A DNA stretch of 33,564 bases from Pseudomonadota bacterium (GCA_023430775.1 JAEYYY010000692.1:1-33564); one strand, 5' to 3'. Shown: positions 5,975 to 14,656, counted from the stretch's first letter. Numbers and translations: made by a program. Notes: a model not told the origin generated them from the sequence alone.

Positions 5975-8236
5975 ATGAAGACCCGAGCGTTCGCGATCCC
6001 GCTGGTCCTCGGCCTGGGCATGCTGTCGACGCCGGCCGAGGCGATCGAGCCGGTGGCTTCGTTCCGGTACCTGGTCACCGGCAACGGCTTCGGGTTTCAG
6101 GTCTACGACGCCAGCGCGAACGCCATCAAGCACTACCTCGAGCGGCCGTATCGCTACCTGCGCGCGAACCCGCAGAACCCCGACGGCGAGGGCATCGTCC
6201 GCAGAAACCTCGCGTTCGATACCTACTTCGGCGTCAAGGGCAGCTCGGCCGCGTGGCTCGGCGGCAAGGCCCCGAGCGAGATCGGCTACGTCGCCGAGAC
6301 CAACATGATCCGCAGCGCGGTCGACGCGGGCGGCGTCACCACGGAGACGTTCTACGTCGCGCCGTACGGCTACGCCGGCAACGCGATGGTGATGCTGTTC
6401 AAGGTCACCAACTCCGGCGGCGGATCGATTCCGGTCACCGCGTACTCGCTGCACAACTTCAAGCTCGGCAGCGCACCGAACGCCGACGAGCCGGGCTCCA
6501 ACGGCGAGGCGATCAACTTCGACGGCACGTTCGCGACCGAGACCGGTCCCGGCGGCGGCACCATGGTCTACGCTCCGATCGGCGGCGCCGACGTGTCGAG
6601 CTGCGCCGACAACACGTTCCAGACGGTCGCCGCCGGATCGGGCATCACCAGCACGACGTCGTGCTCGGGCACGGACAAGAAGAACGCGTTCCAGAAGGAC
6701 CTCGGCTCGATCGGCCCCGGCCAGTCGAAGTGGTGGGGCGTCGCGCTGCTGTTCGACGACGGCAACGGCAGCGCCTCGAAGACCGCGTGGACCGAGTTCC
6801 TCGCCGGTCGCACCGCCGACGTGCTCTACACCGATCTGCTCGCCGAGTTCGAGGCGTGGCGCAAGCCGCCGCCGGCCGGCCTCAGCGATGCCGAGACTCG
6901 GATCTGGCGACAGGCCGAGTCGGTGCTGCGGATGGGCCAGATCCTCGAGCCGTACAGCGAGAGCCCGCGACTCAAGAACCACGGCATGATGCTCGCCAGC
7001 CTGCCGCCGGGCGGCTGGCACACCGGCTGGGTTCGCGACGCGATGTACGCGATCGTGCCGCTCGCCCGCACCGGCCATCACGAGGAAGCGAAGAAGGCCG
7101 TCAACTTCTTCCTCGATGCCGATGCCGGCAAGTACCGCTCGTTCTTGAAGGACGTGCCGTACCAGATCTCGACGGTGCGCTACTACGGCGACGGCGAGGA
7201 GGAGGCCGACTTCTCCGGCGCGCCGACGCGCAACATCGAGATCGATGGCTGGGGCCTCTACATCTGGGGCGCTCGCCAGTACGTCGATGCCAGCGGCGAC
7301 ACCGCGTGGCTGTCGGAGACCACGAAGAAGGGCGAGACGGTCTACGACGCGATCAAGAACGGCGTCGCCGAGCCGCTCGCGGCGAACATGGAAGACGCGG
7401 GCATGGCGATCGCCGACGCCTCGATCTGGGAGGTCCACTGGGGCAACCGCGAGCACTTCCTCTACACCACGGCGACCGCGGCGCGCGGCTTCTGCGACAT
7501 GGCCACGCTGGCGCGGCGCGCGGGCCGCACCGACGACATCGAGCGCTACCGCGCGTTGCACGACAAGGCGGTCACGGCGATGGAGACCTTCTTCATCGAC
7601 GGCAACCGGGTGCTCGCCGGCTCGCTCGAGCGGCTCGCGCGCGGCACCAACTACCGCGACGGCGCGACGGTCGAGGCGCTGGTCTGGGATCTGATCCCGG
7701 CCGACAGCGCGATCGGCACCGCGACGCTCGACTCGATGTCGTTCCTGCAGACGCCAGCCGGCGGCTACAAGCGCCTCGAGGGCTCGCAGGATCAGTACGA
7801 CACCGACGAGTGGATCCTGATCGACCTGCGCGCGTCGACGGCATTCCGCCGCGCCGGCAACACCGAGAAGGCCGATCAGCTGCTGTCGTGGGTGACCGCG
7901 CAGGGCGGCGCCAACTACAACCTCCTGCCCGAGCTCTACAACACGCGGTCGTCGTCGGGACAGATCGGCGCGTACTCGGGAAGCATCCCGATGGTCGGCT
8001 ACGGCGCCGGCGCGTATCAGATGACGATGCTCGAGCGCGCCGGCTCGTTCGAGCCGAACGACTGCGGCCGGTTCGACGATCCCGGCGAGGATCCGCCGCC
8101 CGGCGAGGACGATCCCGCGGGCGAGGGTGACGATCGCACCGGCGTCGCGTGCGCGTGCAGCGGTGGCAACTCGCCCGGCGCCGCGCTCGCCATCGCCGGC
8201 GCGTTCCTGCTGGTGATCCGCAGGAGACGCAAGTGA
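5975..8236 (+). CDS. GH15 glucoamylase-like glycoside hydrolase with MYXO-CTERM tag
   Basis: A 753-residue exported enzyme. A signal peptide (residues 1-23, ending STPAEA) leads into an N-terminal beta-sandwich-like region and then an (alpha/alpha)6-type catalytic region. Family GH15 marks are HTGWVRDAMYAI (about 348-360), DGWGLYIWG, ADASIWEVHWGNREH with the probable catalytic acid Glu486, and LLPELYN with the probable catalytic base Glu653. GH15 enzymes are inverting glucoamylases, glucodextranases or trehalases that release beta-D-glucose. After an Asp/Glu/Pro-rich linker the C-terminus has the MYXO-CTERM form: a Cys pair (CACSGG), a hydrophobic helix and IRRRRK, which predicts surface sorting. 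No good Shine-Dalgarno or start-proximal -10 is seen at the ATG. It is the first gene of a coupled operon. Confidence 0.9.
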   Translation: MKTRAFAIPLVLGLGMLSTPAEAIEPVASFRYLVTGNGFGFQVYDASANAIKHYLERPYRYLRANPQNPDGEGIVRRNLAFDTYFGVKGSSAAWLGGKAPSEIGYVAETNMIRSAVDAGGVTTETFYVAPYGYAGNAMVMLFKVTNSGGGSIPVTAYSLHNFKLGSAPNADEPGSNGEAINFDGTFATETGPGGGTMVYAPIGGADVSSCADNTFQTVAAGSGITSTTSCSGTDKKNAFQKDLGSIGPGQSKWWGVALLFDDGNGSASKTAWTEFLAGRTADVLYTDLLAEFEAWRKPPPAGLSDAETRIWRQAESVLRMGQILEPYSESPRLKNHGMMLASLPPGGWHTGWVRDAMYAIVPLARTGHHEEAKKAVNFFLDADAGKYRSFLKDVPYQISTVRYYGDGEEEADFSGAPTRNIEIDGWGLYIWGARQYVDASGDTAWLSETTKKGETVYDAIKNGVAEPLAANMEDAGMAIADASIWEVHWGNREHFLYTTATAARGFCDMATLARRAGRTDDIERYRALHDKAVTAMETFFIDGNRVLAGSLERLARGTNYRDGATVEALVWDLIPADSAIGTATLDSMSFLQTPAGGYKRLEGSQDQYDTDEWILIDLRASTAFRRAGNTEKADQLLSWVTAQGGANYNLLPELYNTRSSSGQIGAYSGSIPMVGYGAGAYQMTMLERAGSFEPNDCGRFDDPGEDPPPGEDDPAGEGDDRTGVACACSGGNSPGAALAIAGAFLLVIRRRRK
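8223..8226 (+). promoter_or_regulatory. Shine-Dalgarno site for the ABC ATPase gene
   Basis: GGAG lies 6 nt before the GTG at 8233, inside the last codons of the GH15 gene. It decides the ATPase start over an upstream in-frame start at 8149 that would overlap GH15 by 88 bases. Confidence 0.7.
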
Positions 8237-9882
8237 CGATTCGCGATCGCGAGGGCCGGCAACCGGCGCGCTGGGGCGACGATCTCGAGCGCAGCTCGCT
8301 GCGAACGGCGCGCGCGGCGGGCAAGCCGATCGTCGAGCTGTGCCGGATCGGCAAGCAGTTCCCCGGCGTCCGCGCGCTCCACGAGGTGTCGCTCGACATC
8401 CGGCGCGGCGAGGTGCTCGGCCTGTGCGGCGAGAACGGCGCGGGCAAGTCGACGCTGATCAAGATCCTCTCCGGCGTCCATCCCGCGGGCTCGTTTCGCG
8501 GCGACGTGATCGTCAACGGCGAGCCGCAGGCGTTCTCGTCGACGCGCGATGCGCGACTCGCGGGCATCGCGATCGTTCACCAGGAGCTGGCGCTGGTCTC
8601 CGAGATGACCGTCGCCGAGAATCTGTTGCTCGGCCGCGAGCGCGATCTCGGCTGGTTCTTCACCGACGCGATCGAGGGCCAGCGGATCGCGCGGCGGATG
8701 CTCGTCGAGGTGCTCGGCGACCAGGCGGGCGAGATCGATCTCGACGCGCGGGTCGGTGATCTCGGCATCGGCCTCCAGCAGATGATCGAGATCGCGCGGG
8801 CGCTCGACGGCGATCGCGCGACAGGGGCAGGGGCAAGACTGATCGTGCTCGACGAGCCGACGGCGCCGCTCGGCGATACCGAGATCGAGCGGCTGTTCGG
8901 CCTGATCCAGCGCCGGCGTGCGCAGGGCACGTCGTTCATCTACATCTCGCACCGGCTGGGCGAGATCGAGCGGCTCTGCGATCGGGTGGCCGTGTTGCGG
9001 GACGGCGAGCTCGCCGGTATCCGCGAAGCTCCGGTGGCGACGGACGAGGTGGTGATGCTGATGACGGGCAAGGAGCTGGACGATCGCGAGAAGGCCAACC
9101 ACCTCACCGAGGAGACCGTCCTCGAGGTGACCAACCTCCGCGTCGCGCATCCGACGATGCCGGGACGCGCGGTGGTCGACGCGCTGTCGTTCACGGTGCG
9201 CGCCGGCGAGGTGGTCGCGCTGTGCGGGGCGATGGGAGCGGGCCGCAGCGCGACGCTGTCGGCGCTGTTCGGGATCGCCAGGAGCGCGCGCAGCGGCGTC
9301 ATCGAGGTCGATGGCAAGCGCGTCGACGCGAGGACGCCCGCCGAGGCGATCGCCGCCGGCTTCGCCTTCGTTCCGGAAGATCGCAAGGCGATGGGCCTCG
9401 TGCTCTCGCTCGGCGTCGCCGAGAACCTGGCGCTGTCGTCGCTCGGTCGGCTGGCGCGCTTCGGGTTACTCGACAACACGCGCGCGGAGCAGTCGGCGCT
9501 GGCGCGGCTGCGCGAGCTGTCGATCAAGGCCCCGAGCCTGGCGGCCGAGGTGGCCACGCTGTCCGGTGGCAACCAGCAGAAGGTGGTGATCGGCAAGTGG
9601 CTCGAGTGCGCACCTCGCGTGCTCCTGCTCGACGAGCCGACGCGCGGCGTCGACGTCGGCGCGAAGGCAGAGATCTATCGGCTGATCGAGGAGCTGACCG
9701 CGCGGGGCCACGCGGTGGTGCTCGCATCGTCGGATCTCCCCGAGGTGATCCGGCTCGCCGATCGCGTCCTCGTGCTGCGCGAGGGCCGGCTCGCCGGAGC
9801 GCTGGCCGGAGCTCGGATCACGCAGCTCGCGATCATGCAGCTCGCCGTCGGAACGCAGGTGAATCAAGGAGTCGCGTCGTGA
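8233..9882 (+). CDS. Sugar ABC transporter ATPase, XylG/MglA type (two ABC domains)
   Basis: A 549-residue protein with two fused nucleotide-binding domains, as in the ATPases of ribose, galactose and xylose importers. Domain 1 has Walker A GENGAGKS (66-73), the Q-loop region IVHQELALV, and Walker B LIVLDEPTAPL. Domain 2 has the degenerate Walker A GAMGAGRS (Lys replaced by Arg, usual in this family), the signature LSGGNQQK and LLLDEPTRGVDVGAK. The first signature is LGIGLQQM rather than the common LSxGQQQ, so its Ser is Gly. It would power the permease/binding-protein fusion encoded next. The GTG start at 8233 overlaps the GH15 stop in a GTGA and has a GGAG site. Its own stop overlaps the next start in the same way. 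Confidence 0.94.
   Translation: MTIRDREGRQPARWGDDLERSSLRTARAAGKPIVELCRIGKQFPGVRALHEVSLDIRRGEVLGLCGENGAGKSTLIKILSGVHPAGSFRGDVIVNGEPQAFSSTRDARLAGIAIVHQELALVSEMTVAENLLLGRERDLGWFFTDAIEGQRIARRMLVEVLGDQAGEIDLDARVGDLGIGLQQMIEIARALDGDRATGAGARLIVLDEPTAPLGDTEIERLFGLIQRRRAQGTSFIYISHRLGEIERLCDRVAVLRDGELAGIREAPVATDEVVMLMTGKELDDREKANHLTEETVLEVTNLRVAHPTMPGRAVVDALSFTVRAGEVVALCGAMGAGRSATLSALFGIARSARSGVIEVDGKRVDARTPAEAIAAGFAFVPEDRKAMGLVLSLGVAENLALSSLGRLARFGLLDNTRAEQSALARLRELSIKAPSLAAEVATLSGGNQQKVVIGKWLECAPRVLLLDEPTRGVDVGAKAEIYRLIEELTARGHAVVLASSDLPEVIRLADRVLVLREGRLAGALAGARITQLAIMQLAVGTQVNQGVAS
9866..9871 (+). promoter_or_regulatory. Shine-Dalgarno site for the permease-binding protein fusion
   Basis: AAGGAG lies 7 nt before the GTG at 9879. 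Together with the GTGA overlap it sets the start; in-frame codons further upstream (from 9222) would lie wholly within the ATPase gene. Confidence 0.75.
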
Positions 9883-12074
9883 AGGAAGCCAAGCTCGAGC
9901 GCGTCGCCGAACGACCGGCCGGCCGCAAGATCGATGTCAACGCGTGGGCGATGGCGGGCGTGTTGCTCGCGATGTGGGCGCTGCTGTCGGTGCTCCCCGC
10001 GACGCGCGGCATGTTCCTCACCGAGGGCAACGTCACCAATCTGCTGTCGCAATGCGCGGTGCTCCTCGTGGTCTCCGTCGGCATGACGCTGGTGATCCTG
10101 ATCCGCGGCATCGATCTGTCGGTCGGTGCGGGCGTCGCCTTGACCGGCGTGATCGCGGCGTTGCTCCAGCGCGAGCTCGGCCTGCCGACGCCGGCCGCGA
10201 TCGGGCTGACGCTGGTCGCCGGCGCGCTGATCGGGGCGTGGCACGGCTTCTGGGTCGGCTGGCTCGGCATCCCGGCCTTCATCGTCACGCTCGCCGGCTT
10301 CAAGGCGTATCGCGGTGGTGCGCTGGTCGCGTCGGACGCGTCGACCATCCAGCTCGGTGACGACTTCTCGTTCCTCAGCGCACCGCTGTCGCCGGTCGCG
10401 ACCTGGGCGATCGTGCTCGCGCTCCTCGGGCTCGGGCTCTACACCGTGTTCAACGAGGCGCGCCGTCGCGAAGCAGCCGGGCTGAGCCCGCTGACCACGT
10501 CGACGGTGGCGATCCGCATGGCGGGGCAGGTCCTGCTCGCCGGCGCCGTCCTCGCGGTGTTCGGCTGGCGCGGCGTGCCGGTGCTCGTGCTGATCGCTGG
10601 AGCGATCGCGCTGGCCGGCGTGCTGACGCTGACGCGCACGCGGCTCGGCCGCGAGATCTACGCGATCGGCGGCAATCCCGAGGCCGCGCGGTTGTCGGGC
10701 ATCGACGTCAAGCGCGTGACGATCATCGTCTACACGGTGATGGGCGTGCTGACCGCGATCGCGGGCCTGCTCGCCGCGGCGCGCGTCAGCAGCGTGACCG
10801 CGAGCAACGCCGGCAACCTGCTCGAGCTCGACGCCGTCACCGCGGTGGTGATCGGTGGCACCTCGATCGCGGGTGGTCGCGGCAAGATCACCGGGACCGT
10901 GCTCGGCACGCTGGTGTTCGCGACGCTCGCGAACGGCATGAGCCTGCTCCAGATCGATTCGAACTGGCAGCTGATCTTCACCGGCGGCATCCTGCTGCTC
11001 GCCGTCCTCAGCGACGTCGTGCTGAAGGGCAGGAAGAGCCGCGGCCTGATGATCGGGCTGTTCGCGCTGCCGGTCGTTCCCCTCGTCGTGATCGGGTTGT
11101 GCGCCGGCGGAACCACCAAGGTGGGCGGCAAGGCCGACGTCGCGTTCCTGCTCGCGCAGCTGCGCGAGGAGCGCTACCAGAAAGACCTCAAGTACTTCGA
11201 GCTCCACGCGGCGAAGCTCGGCCTGGCGACGGCGACGTTCTCCGCCGACGACGACGGCGCGAAGCAGCTCGCACAGGTCGAGGACGCGCTGACGCTCGGT
11301 GCGAAGGTGCTGGTGATCCAGCCGACCAACTCCGAGGCGGCGGCGAGCTACGTCGCGCTCGCCCACGCGCGCGGCGCGAAGGTGATCGCGTACGACCGCT
11401 CGATCGTGTCGCGCGAGCTCGACTACTACGTCTCGCACGACTCGTATCGGGTCGGCGTGCTGCAGGCCGAGGCAGCGCTGAAGCACACCGGAGGCAAGGG
11501 CACGTACGTGCTGCTCTCGGGGCAGGCCGGTCACTCCGTCGCCGCCGAGATCACGCGCGGCTATCACGACACGCTCGCGCCGTACCTCGCGCGTGGTGAC
11601 ATCACGATCGCGCTCGAGCAGAGCCACAGCGACTGGTCCTCGGAGCAGGCGCTGCGGACCGTCGAGAACGCGCTGACCCGCAGCGGCGGCAAGGTCGATG
11701 CGGTGCTCGCGAACAACTCGGGCATGGCGCTCGGTGCGGTGCAGGCGATCAAGAACGCCGGGCTCTCCAACGTGTTCATCGCCGGTGCCGACGCCGATGC
11801 CGCGAACGTCAACTTCGTGTGCGAGGGCGTGCAGACCATCGAGGTGCTGAAGGATCTCGAGCCGCTCGCGCGCTCCGCCGCCGAGGCTGCCGCGGCGATC
11901 GTGCGCGGCACGACCCCGAAGGCCGCCGCCACCATCGAGCTCGCCGGCGGCAAGGTGCCGGTGGTCGCTGTTCCCGTCGAGGTCATCACGCCCGCCAACG
12001 CGAGGTCGCTGATCGATAGCGGCTTCGTTCCCGCGTCCAAGGTTCCCGCTTGCGTGCACGGAGGTGCCAAGTGA
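9879..12074 (+). CDS. Fused sugar ABC permease (XylH-like) and sugar-binding protein (XylF-like)
   Basis: One 731-residue chain. Residues 1 to about 385 are a BPD_transp_2 permease: GIDLSVGAGVAL, GIPAFIVTLAG, the charged RRREAAGLSP loop and RGVP segment, IYAIGGNPEAARLSGIDVKR, and VIGGTSIAGGRGKITGTVLG, all very close to the XylH pattern. A basic KGRKSRG is followed by a hydrophobic helix (about 389-408) and then residues about 415-731, a periplasmic sugar-binding protein with XylF marks: LREERYQKDLKYF, GAKVLVIQPTNSEAA, KVIAYDRSI, VDAVLANNSGMALGAVQA and IAGADADAANV. The two are normally separate proteins. No stop codon or frameshift separates them. An internal ATG at 11049 could begin a free binding protein, but its spacing to the nearest AGGA is long. 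The GTG start has AAGGAG. Confidence 0.92.
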   Translation: MKEAKLERVAERPAGRKIDVNAWAMAGVLLAMWALLSVLPATRGMFLTEGNVTNLLSQCAVLLVVSVGMTLVILIRGIDLSVGAGVALTGVIAALLQRELGLPTPAAIGLTLVAGALIGAWHGFWVGWLGIPAFIVTLAGFKAYRGGALVASDASTIQLGDDFSFLSAPLSPVATWAIVLALLGLGLYTVFNEARRREAAGLSPLTTSTVAIRMAGQVLLAGAVLAVFGWRGVPVLVLIAGAIALAGVLTLTRTRLGREIYAIGGNPEAARLSGIDVKRVTIIVYTVMGVLTAIAGLLAAARVSSVTASNAGNLLELDAVTAVVIGGTSIAGGRGKITGTVLGTLVFATLANGMSLLQIDSNWQLIFTGGILLLAVLSDVVLKGRKSRGLMIGLFALPVVPLVVIGLCAGGTTKVGGKADVAFLLAQLREERYQKDLKYFELHAAKLGLATATFSADDDGAKQLAQVEDALTLGAKVLVIQPTNSEAAASYVALAHARGAKVIAYDRSIVSRELDYYVSHDSYRVGVLQAEAALKHTGGKGTYVLLSGQAGHSVAAEITRGYHDTLAPYLARGDITIALEQSHSDWSSEQALRTVENALTRSGGKVDAVLANNSGMALGAVQAIKNAGLSNVFIAGADADAANVNFVCEGVQTIEVLKDLEPLARSAAEAAAAIVRGTTPKAAATIELAGGKVPVVAVPVEVITPANARSLIDSGFVPASKVPACVHGGAK
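12060..12064 (+). promoter_or_regulatory. Shine-Dalgarno site for the outer-membrane barrel gene
   Basis: GGAGG lies 6 nt before the GTG at 12071, which overlaps the fusion gene's stop as GTGA. An ATG at 12050 in the same frame would add seven residues before the signal peptide and is less likely. Confidence 0.75.
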
Positions 12075-13597
12075 AGTCGTTCGTGACCATCGCCGCTCTG
12101 CTGGCGCCTTCGATTGCTGCCGCCAATCCGCGCGTCGCCAACACCGATCCCAAGGCCGAGGAGCCGTGCGTCGCCTGGGTCGACGACAAGTGCGTCGCGC
12201 GCGGCACGCCCCGAGACGTCGACGATGCCGCAGCGCCGCCCGCGACCGCGCCCGCGTTCATCGGCGAGCCGCGCCACGCCCCGGCTGCGCCTCCGACGCC
12301 ACCCGCGCCGAAAGCAACCGCGGCGGTCGAGTCGATCAGCTCGTCGGACACCGTCGGTGGTGTCTCGAAGTCGGGCGGCCCGGCGACGATGTCGGTCAAG
12401 GATGTGCGCTTCGAGCTCCACGGCTACGCGCGCATGCCGCTGACCACGGCGGGCGATCGCGAGCCGTACCTGATCGACAACGACTACTTCCTCTCGGGCT
12501 TTGGCTACACGCGCCTCTACGAGCCCGACTGGAGCGAGCTGTTCTTCAGCGCGAGGAAGGGCAACTACAAGGTCGAGCTGGGCATGTTCGCCTCGCTCTA
12601 CTCGGACTACGCGAGCGCGCGCCTCGAGAACCAGTTCGGGATCGCGCAGGCGAGCGTCACCGCCGAGAAGTTCCTCGAGCACGAGCCGCTCTCCGTCCAG
12701 CTCGGCGTGTTCTGGGATCGCTTCGGCTACATCCAGCCGTACGACACCTACGTGTTCGGGCGCACGCACCAGGGCGGCGTCAAGGTCGCGTACAAGCTGC
12801 CGGGCGGCGGCAACGCGCAGGCCGGCGTCGGCTTCCACCAGGCCGAGCTCCAGCAGAACCTCGGCATGACGCCGGTCGCGCACCTCGCGGGCAGCTACCC
12901 GGTGATCGAGGACCTCGAGCTCGGCGCGTACCTCCTCCGCACCTGGACGCGCGACGAGCGCCCGCTGTCGCCGATCCAGAACGGTACGATGAACGTCGTC
13001 GGTGGCGACGCGCGCTACAAGCTGCCGGGCGACCGCGGCACCGCGCACGTCCTGTTCTCGTTCATGGACATGAAGAAGGTGCTGTACCTCGCACCCGCGC
13101 TCGAGGTCATGCACTCGACCGGTGGCCGCGGCTTGACCGAGAACTTCCTCGGCACCGACGCCAGCGAGGACGGCACCGGCAAGATGTACACGCTGGCCGC
13201 GGACATCCCGGTCAAGGTCACCGACAAGATCGGCGTCCGCGCGTTCGGCATGTCGACGTGGGTGCGCAGCAAGCAGGTCGACGAGATGGATCCGTCGGCG
13301 AACCGCGATCGCCGACTCTATCTCAAGTGGGGCGTCGAGCCGTCGTACCGGATCCTGAAGCAGCTCGTCGGATCGATCCGCTACGACCGCGTCATCCTCG
13401 ACGTCTACGACTCGGAGAACAGCTTCCGCGCGCTGTCGCCGAAGCTGGGGTTCCCGCTCGACACCTGGGGCGAGATCTACCTCCAGTACACGCACTACAG
13501 CTACGGCAGCAAGGTCCACCTGCGGCCGGGCCAGGTGCCCGCCGAGACCGAGCCCGACACCGACGTGTTCAAGCTCCAGGCTCAGGTCGTCTGGTAG
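12071..13597 (+). CDS. Outer-membrane beta-barrel protein of the glucan operon
   Basis: A 508-residue exported protein. MKSFVTIAALLAPSIAAA is a signal peptide; a Pro/Ala-rich and Ser/Gly-rich stretch (to about residue 110) follows; the rest alternates polar and hydrophobic residues with many Tyr, Phe and Trp, in strands such as FELHGYARM, FFSARKGNYKVELGMFASLY and EIYLQYTHYSY, and it ends in VVW, a C-terminal aromatic as in barrels inserted by BamA. The family is not one I can name. As the last gene of the coupled operon after the GH15 enzyme, ATPase and permease fusion, a channel for sugars through the outer membrane is a reasonable inference. Its 3' end overlaps the convergent protease gene by 16 bp. 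Confidence 0.82.
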   Translation: MKSFVTIAALLAPSIAAANPRVANTDPKAEEPCVAWVDDKCVARGTPRDVDDAAAPPATAPAFIGEPRHAPAAPPTPPAPKATAAVESISSSDTVGGVSKSGGPATMSVKDVRFELHGYARMPLTTAGDREPYLIDNDYFLSGFGYTRLYEPDWSELFFSARKGNYKVELGMFASLYSDYASARLENQFGIAQASVTAEKFLEHEPLSVQLGVFWDRFGYIQPYDTYVFGRTHQGGVKVAYKLPGGGNAQAGVGFHQAELQQNLGMTPVAHLAGSYPVIEDLELGAYLLRTWTRDERPLSPIQNGTMNVVGGDARYKLPGDRGTAHVLFSFMDMKKVLYLAPALEVMHSTGGRGLTENFLGTDASEDGTGKMYTLAADIPVKVTDKIGVRAFGMSTWVRSKQVDEMDPSANRDRRLYLKWGVEPSYRILKQLVGSIRYDRVILDVYDSENSFRALSPKLGFPLDTWGEIYLQYTHYSYGSKVHLRPGQVPAETEPDTDVFKLQAQVVW

Positions 13598-14511
13598 CGG
13601 CGACGCCGGACCGCGAACGCGGCGAGCCCGATCAAGAGACCCGCGCTACCGCCGGCATTGCACCCGCCGCTCGCCTCGCCGGTATCGGCCGGATCGTCGG
13701 GACCATCGGGGTTCGTCGGATCCGGGTTTGTCGGGTTTGTCGGATCCGTCGGATCGGGCTCGGTGCCCATCGTCGCGTCGATGAACGCGAGCTCGCCGAA
13801 CACCGAGGTCTGGATGTCGAAGCCGTCGAGGCAGCTCTGCACGGTGCCGCCCGACGTGATCGCGGCGACCTCGAGGGTGTCGCCGACCTGGACGAACGAC
13901 GGCCCGCCGCTATCGCCGTAGCAGGTGCCGTTGCCGTCGCGCTGATCGAAGCAGACGACGTTCTGGTTCGTGATCGAGGCATCGCCGGTCATCGCGCAAT
14001 CGATCGACGTCGTGGTCAGCGCGTGCAGCACGCCGGCGACCATGTCGTTGTCGTCGACCGCGCCGTAGCCGACCTGGATCATCGAGGTCGCGGGTGAGGG
14101 CATCGACCGATGGATCCGGGTCGGCGTCCGATCGGTGATCGGCGCGGCCAGCTTGATCAGCGCGACGTCGTTGTCCCAGTCGAACCCGTTGTAGTCGGGG
14201 TGCGGCGTGACCTGGACGACCGCGACCTCCTGGCCGCCGGTGGTGTCGTTGATGTTGTTGTCGTCGAGCCGGATCTTGATCGTCGCGGCGGTCTCGCCTT
14301 CGACGCAGTGCGCGGCGGTCAGCACCCACTCCGGGGCGACCAGCGAGCCGGTGCAGAACCACTGGCCGGGGCCGCTCTCGAGCGCGACCACGGTCGGGAA
14401 GTCGGCGGTGCTCGCGACCTGGCCGCCGACGATCGGCGATTCGATCGTGGAGATGGTCGAGGCATCCATGCAGCCGGACAGGACGAGCAGCAGCAGGGCG
14501 ATTCGCGACAT
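13582..14511 (-). CDS. Trypsin-like serine protease with lipobox and MYXO-CTERM tag
   Basis: A 309-residue secreted protease. It starts MSRIALLLLVLSGC, a lipoprotein signal with Cys14. The chymotrypsin-fold (S1) domain begins at IVGG (27-30), the classical activation site, and has the triad His68 (TAAHC), Asp115 (DNDVALIKL) and Ser201 (CYGDSGGP). A repeat of Asp/Pro/Thr/Asn (DPTNPTNPDP type) links it to a C-terminal GCNAGG, hydrophobic helix and RRRR, which fits MYXO-CTERM. So both ends carry a membrane-directing signal. Cleavage before IVGG would free the N-terminus of the enzyme from its lipid while keeping the C-terminal tag. I chose the ATG at 14511 because the signal peptide starts there; upstream residues are of non-coding type. 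Confidence 0.92.
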   Translation of the reverse strand: MSRIALLLLVLSGCMDASTISTIESPIVGGQVASTADFPTVVALESGPGQWFCTGSLVAPEWVLTAAHCVEGETAATIKIRLDDNNINDTTGGQEVAVVQVTPHPDYNGFDWDNDVALIKLAAPITDRTPTRIHRSMPSPATSMIQVGYGAVDDNDMVAGVLHALTTTSIDCAMTGDASITNQNVVCFDQRDGNGTCYGDSGGPSFVQVGDTLEVAAITSGGTVQSCLDGFDIQTSVFGELAFIDATMGTEPDPTDPTNPTNPDPTNPDGPDDPADTGEASGGCNAGGSAGLLIGLAAFAVRRRRYQTT

Positions 14512-14656
14512 GCGAGCTCGTCGAGCAAGCCGTGCGCCGATCGCGGTGCGAGCGAGCTCGGCGTAGCGATCGCAAGCGAGCCCACAAACGGCACGATCTG
14601 AAGGCCACATCGCGCACCCGAATGCACGTCGACCGATCGCGTCAACGAGGCGACTC

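Noticed and set aside
9864..12059. 731-codon open frame on the minus strand opposite the permease-binding-protein fusion
   Set aside because: The translation is a His/Asp/Arg-rich shadow; the plus frame has unmistakable XylH and XylF motifs.
11049..12074. Separate sugar-binding protein gene starting at the internal ATG 11049
   Set aside because: The hydrophobic stretch resembles a signal peptide, but the frame is continuous with the permease, there is no well-placed Shine-Dalgarno site, and the lipobox-like IGLC is poor. Kept only as an alternative.
11564..13519. 651-codon open frame on the minus strand opposite the barrel gene
   Set aside because: No recognisable domain, composition of a shadow frame; the plus frame has a signal peptide, a Shine-Dalgarno site and beta-barrel strands.
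13718..13772. Repeated ATCCG/GTCGG-like units resembling a DNA repeat array
   Set aside because: They encode the Asp/Pro/Thr/Asn linker of the serine protease; the repetition is explained by the protein sequence.
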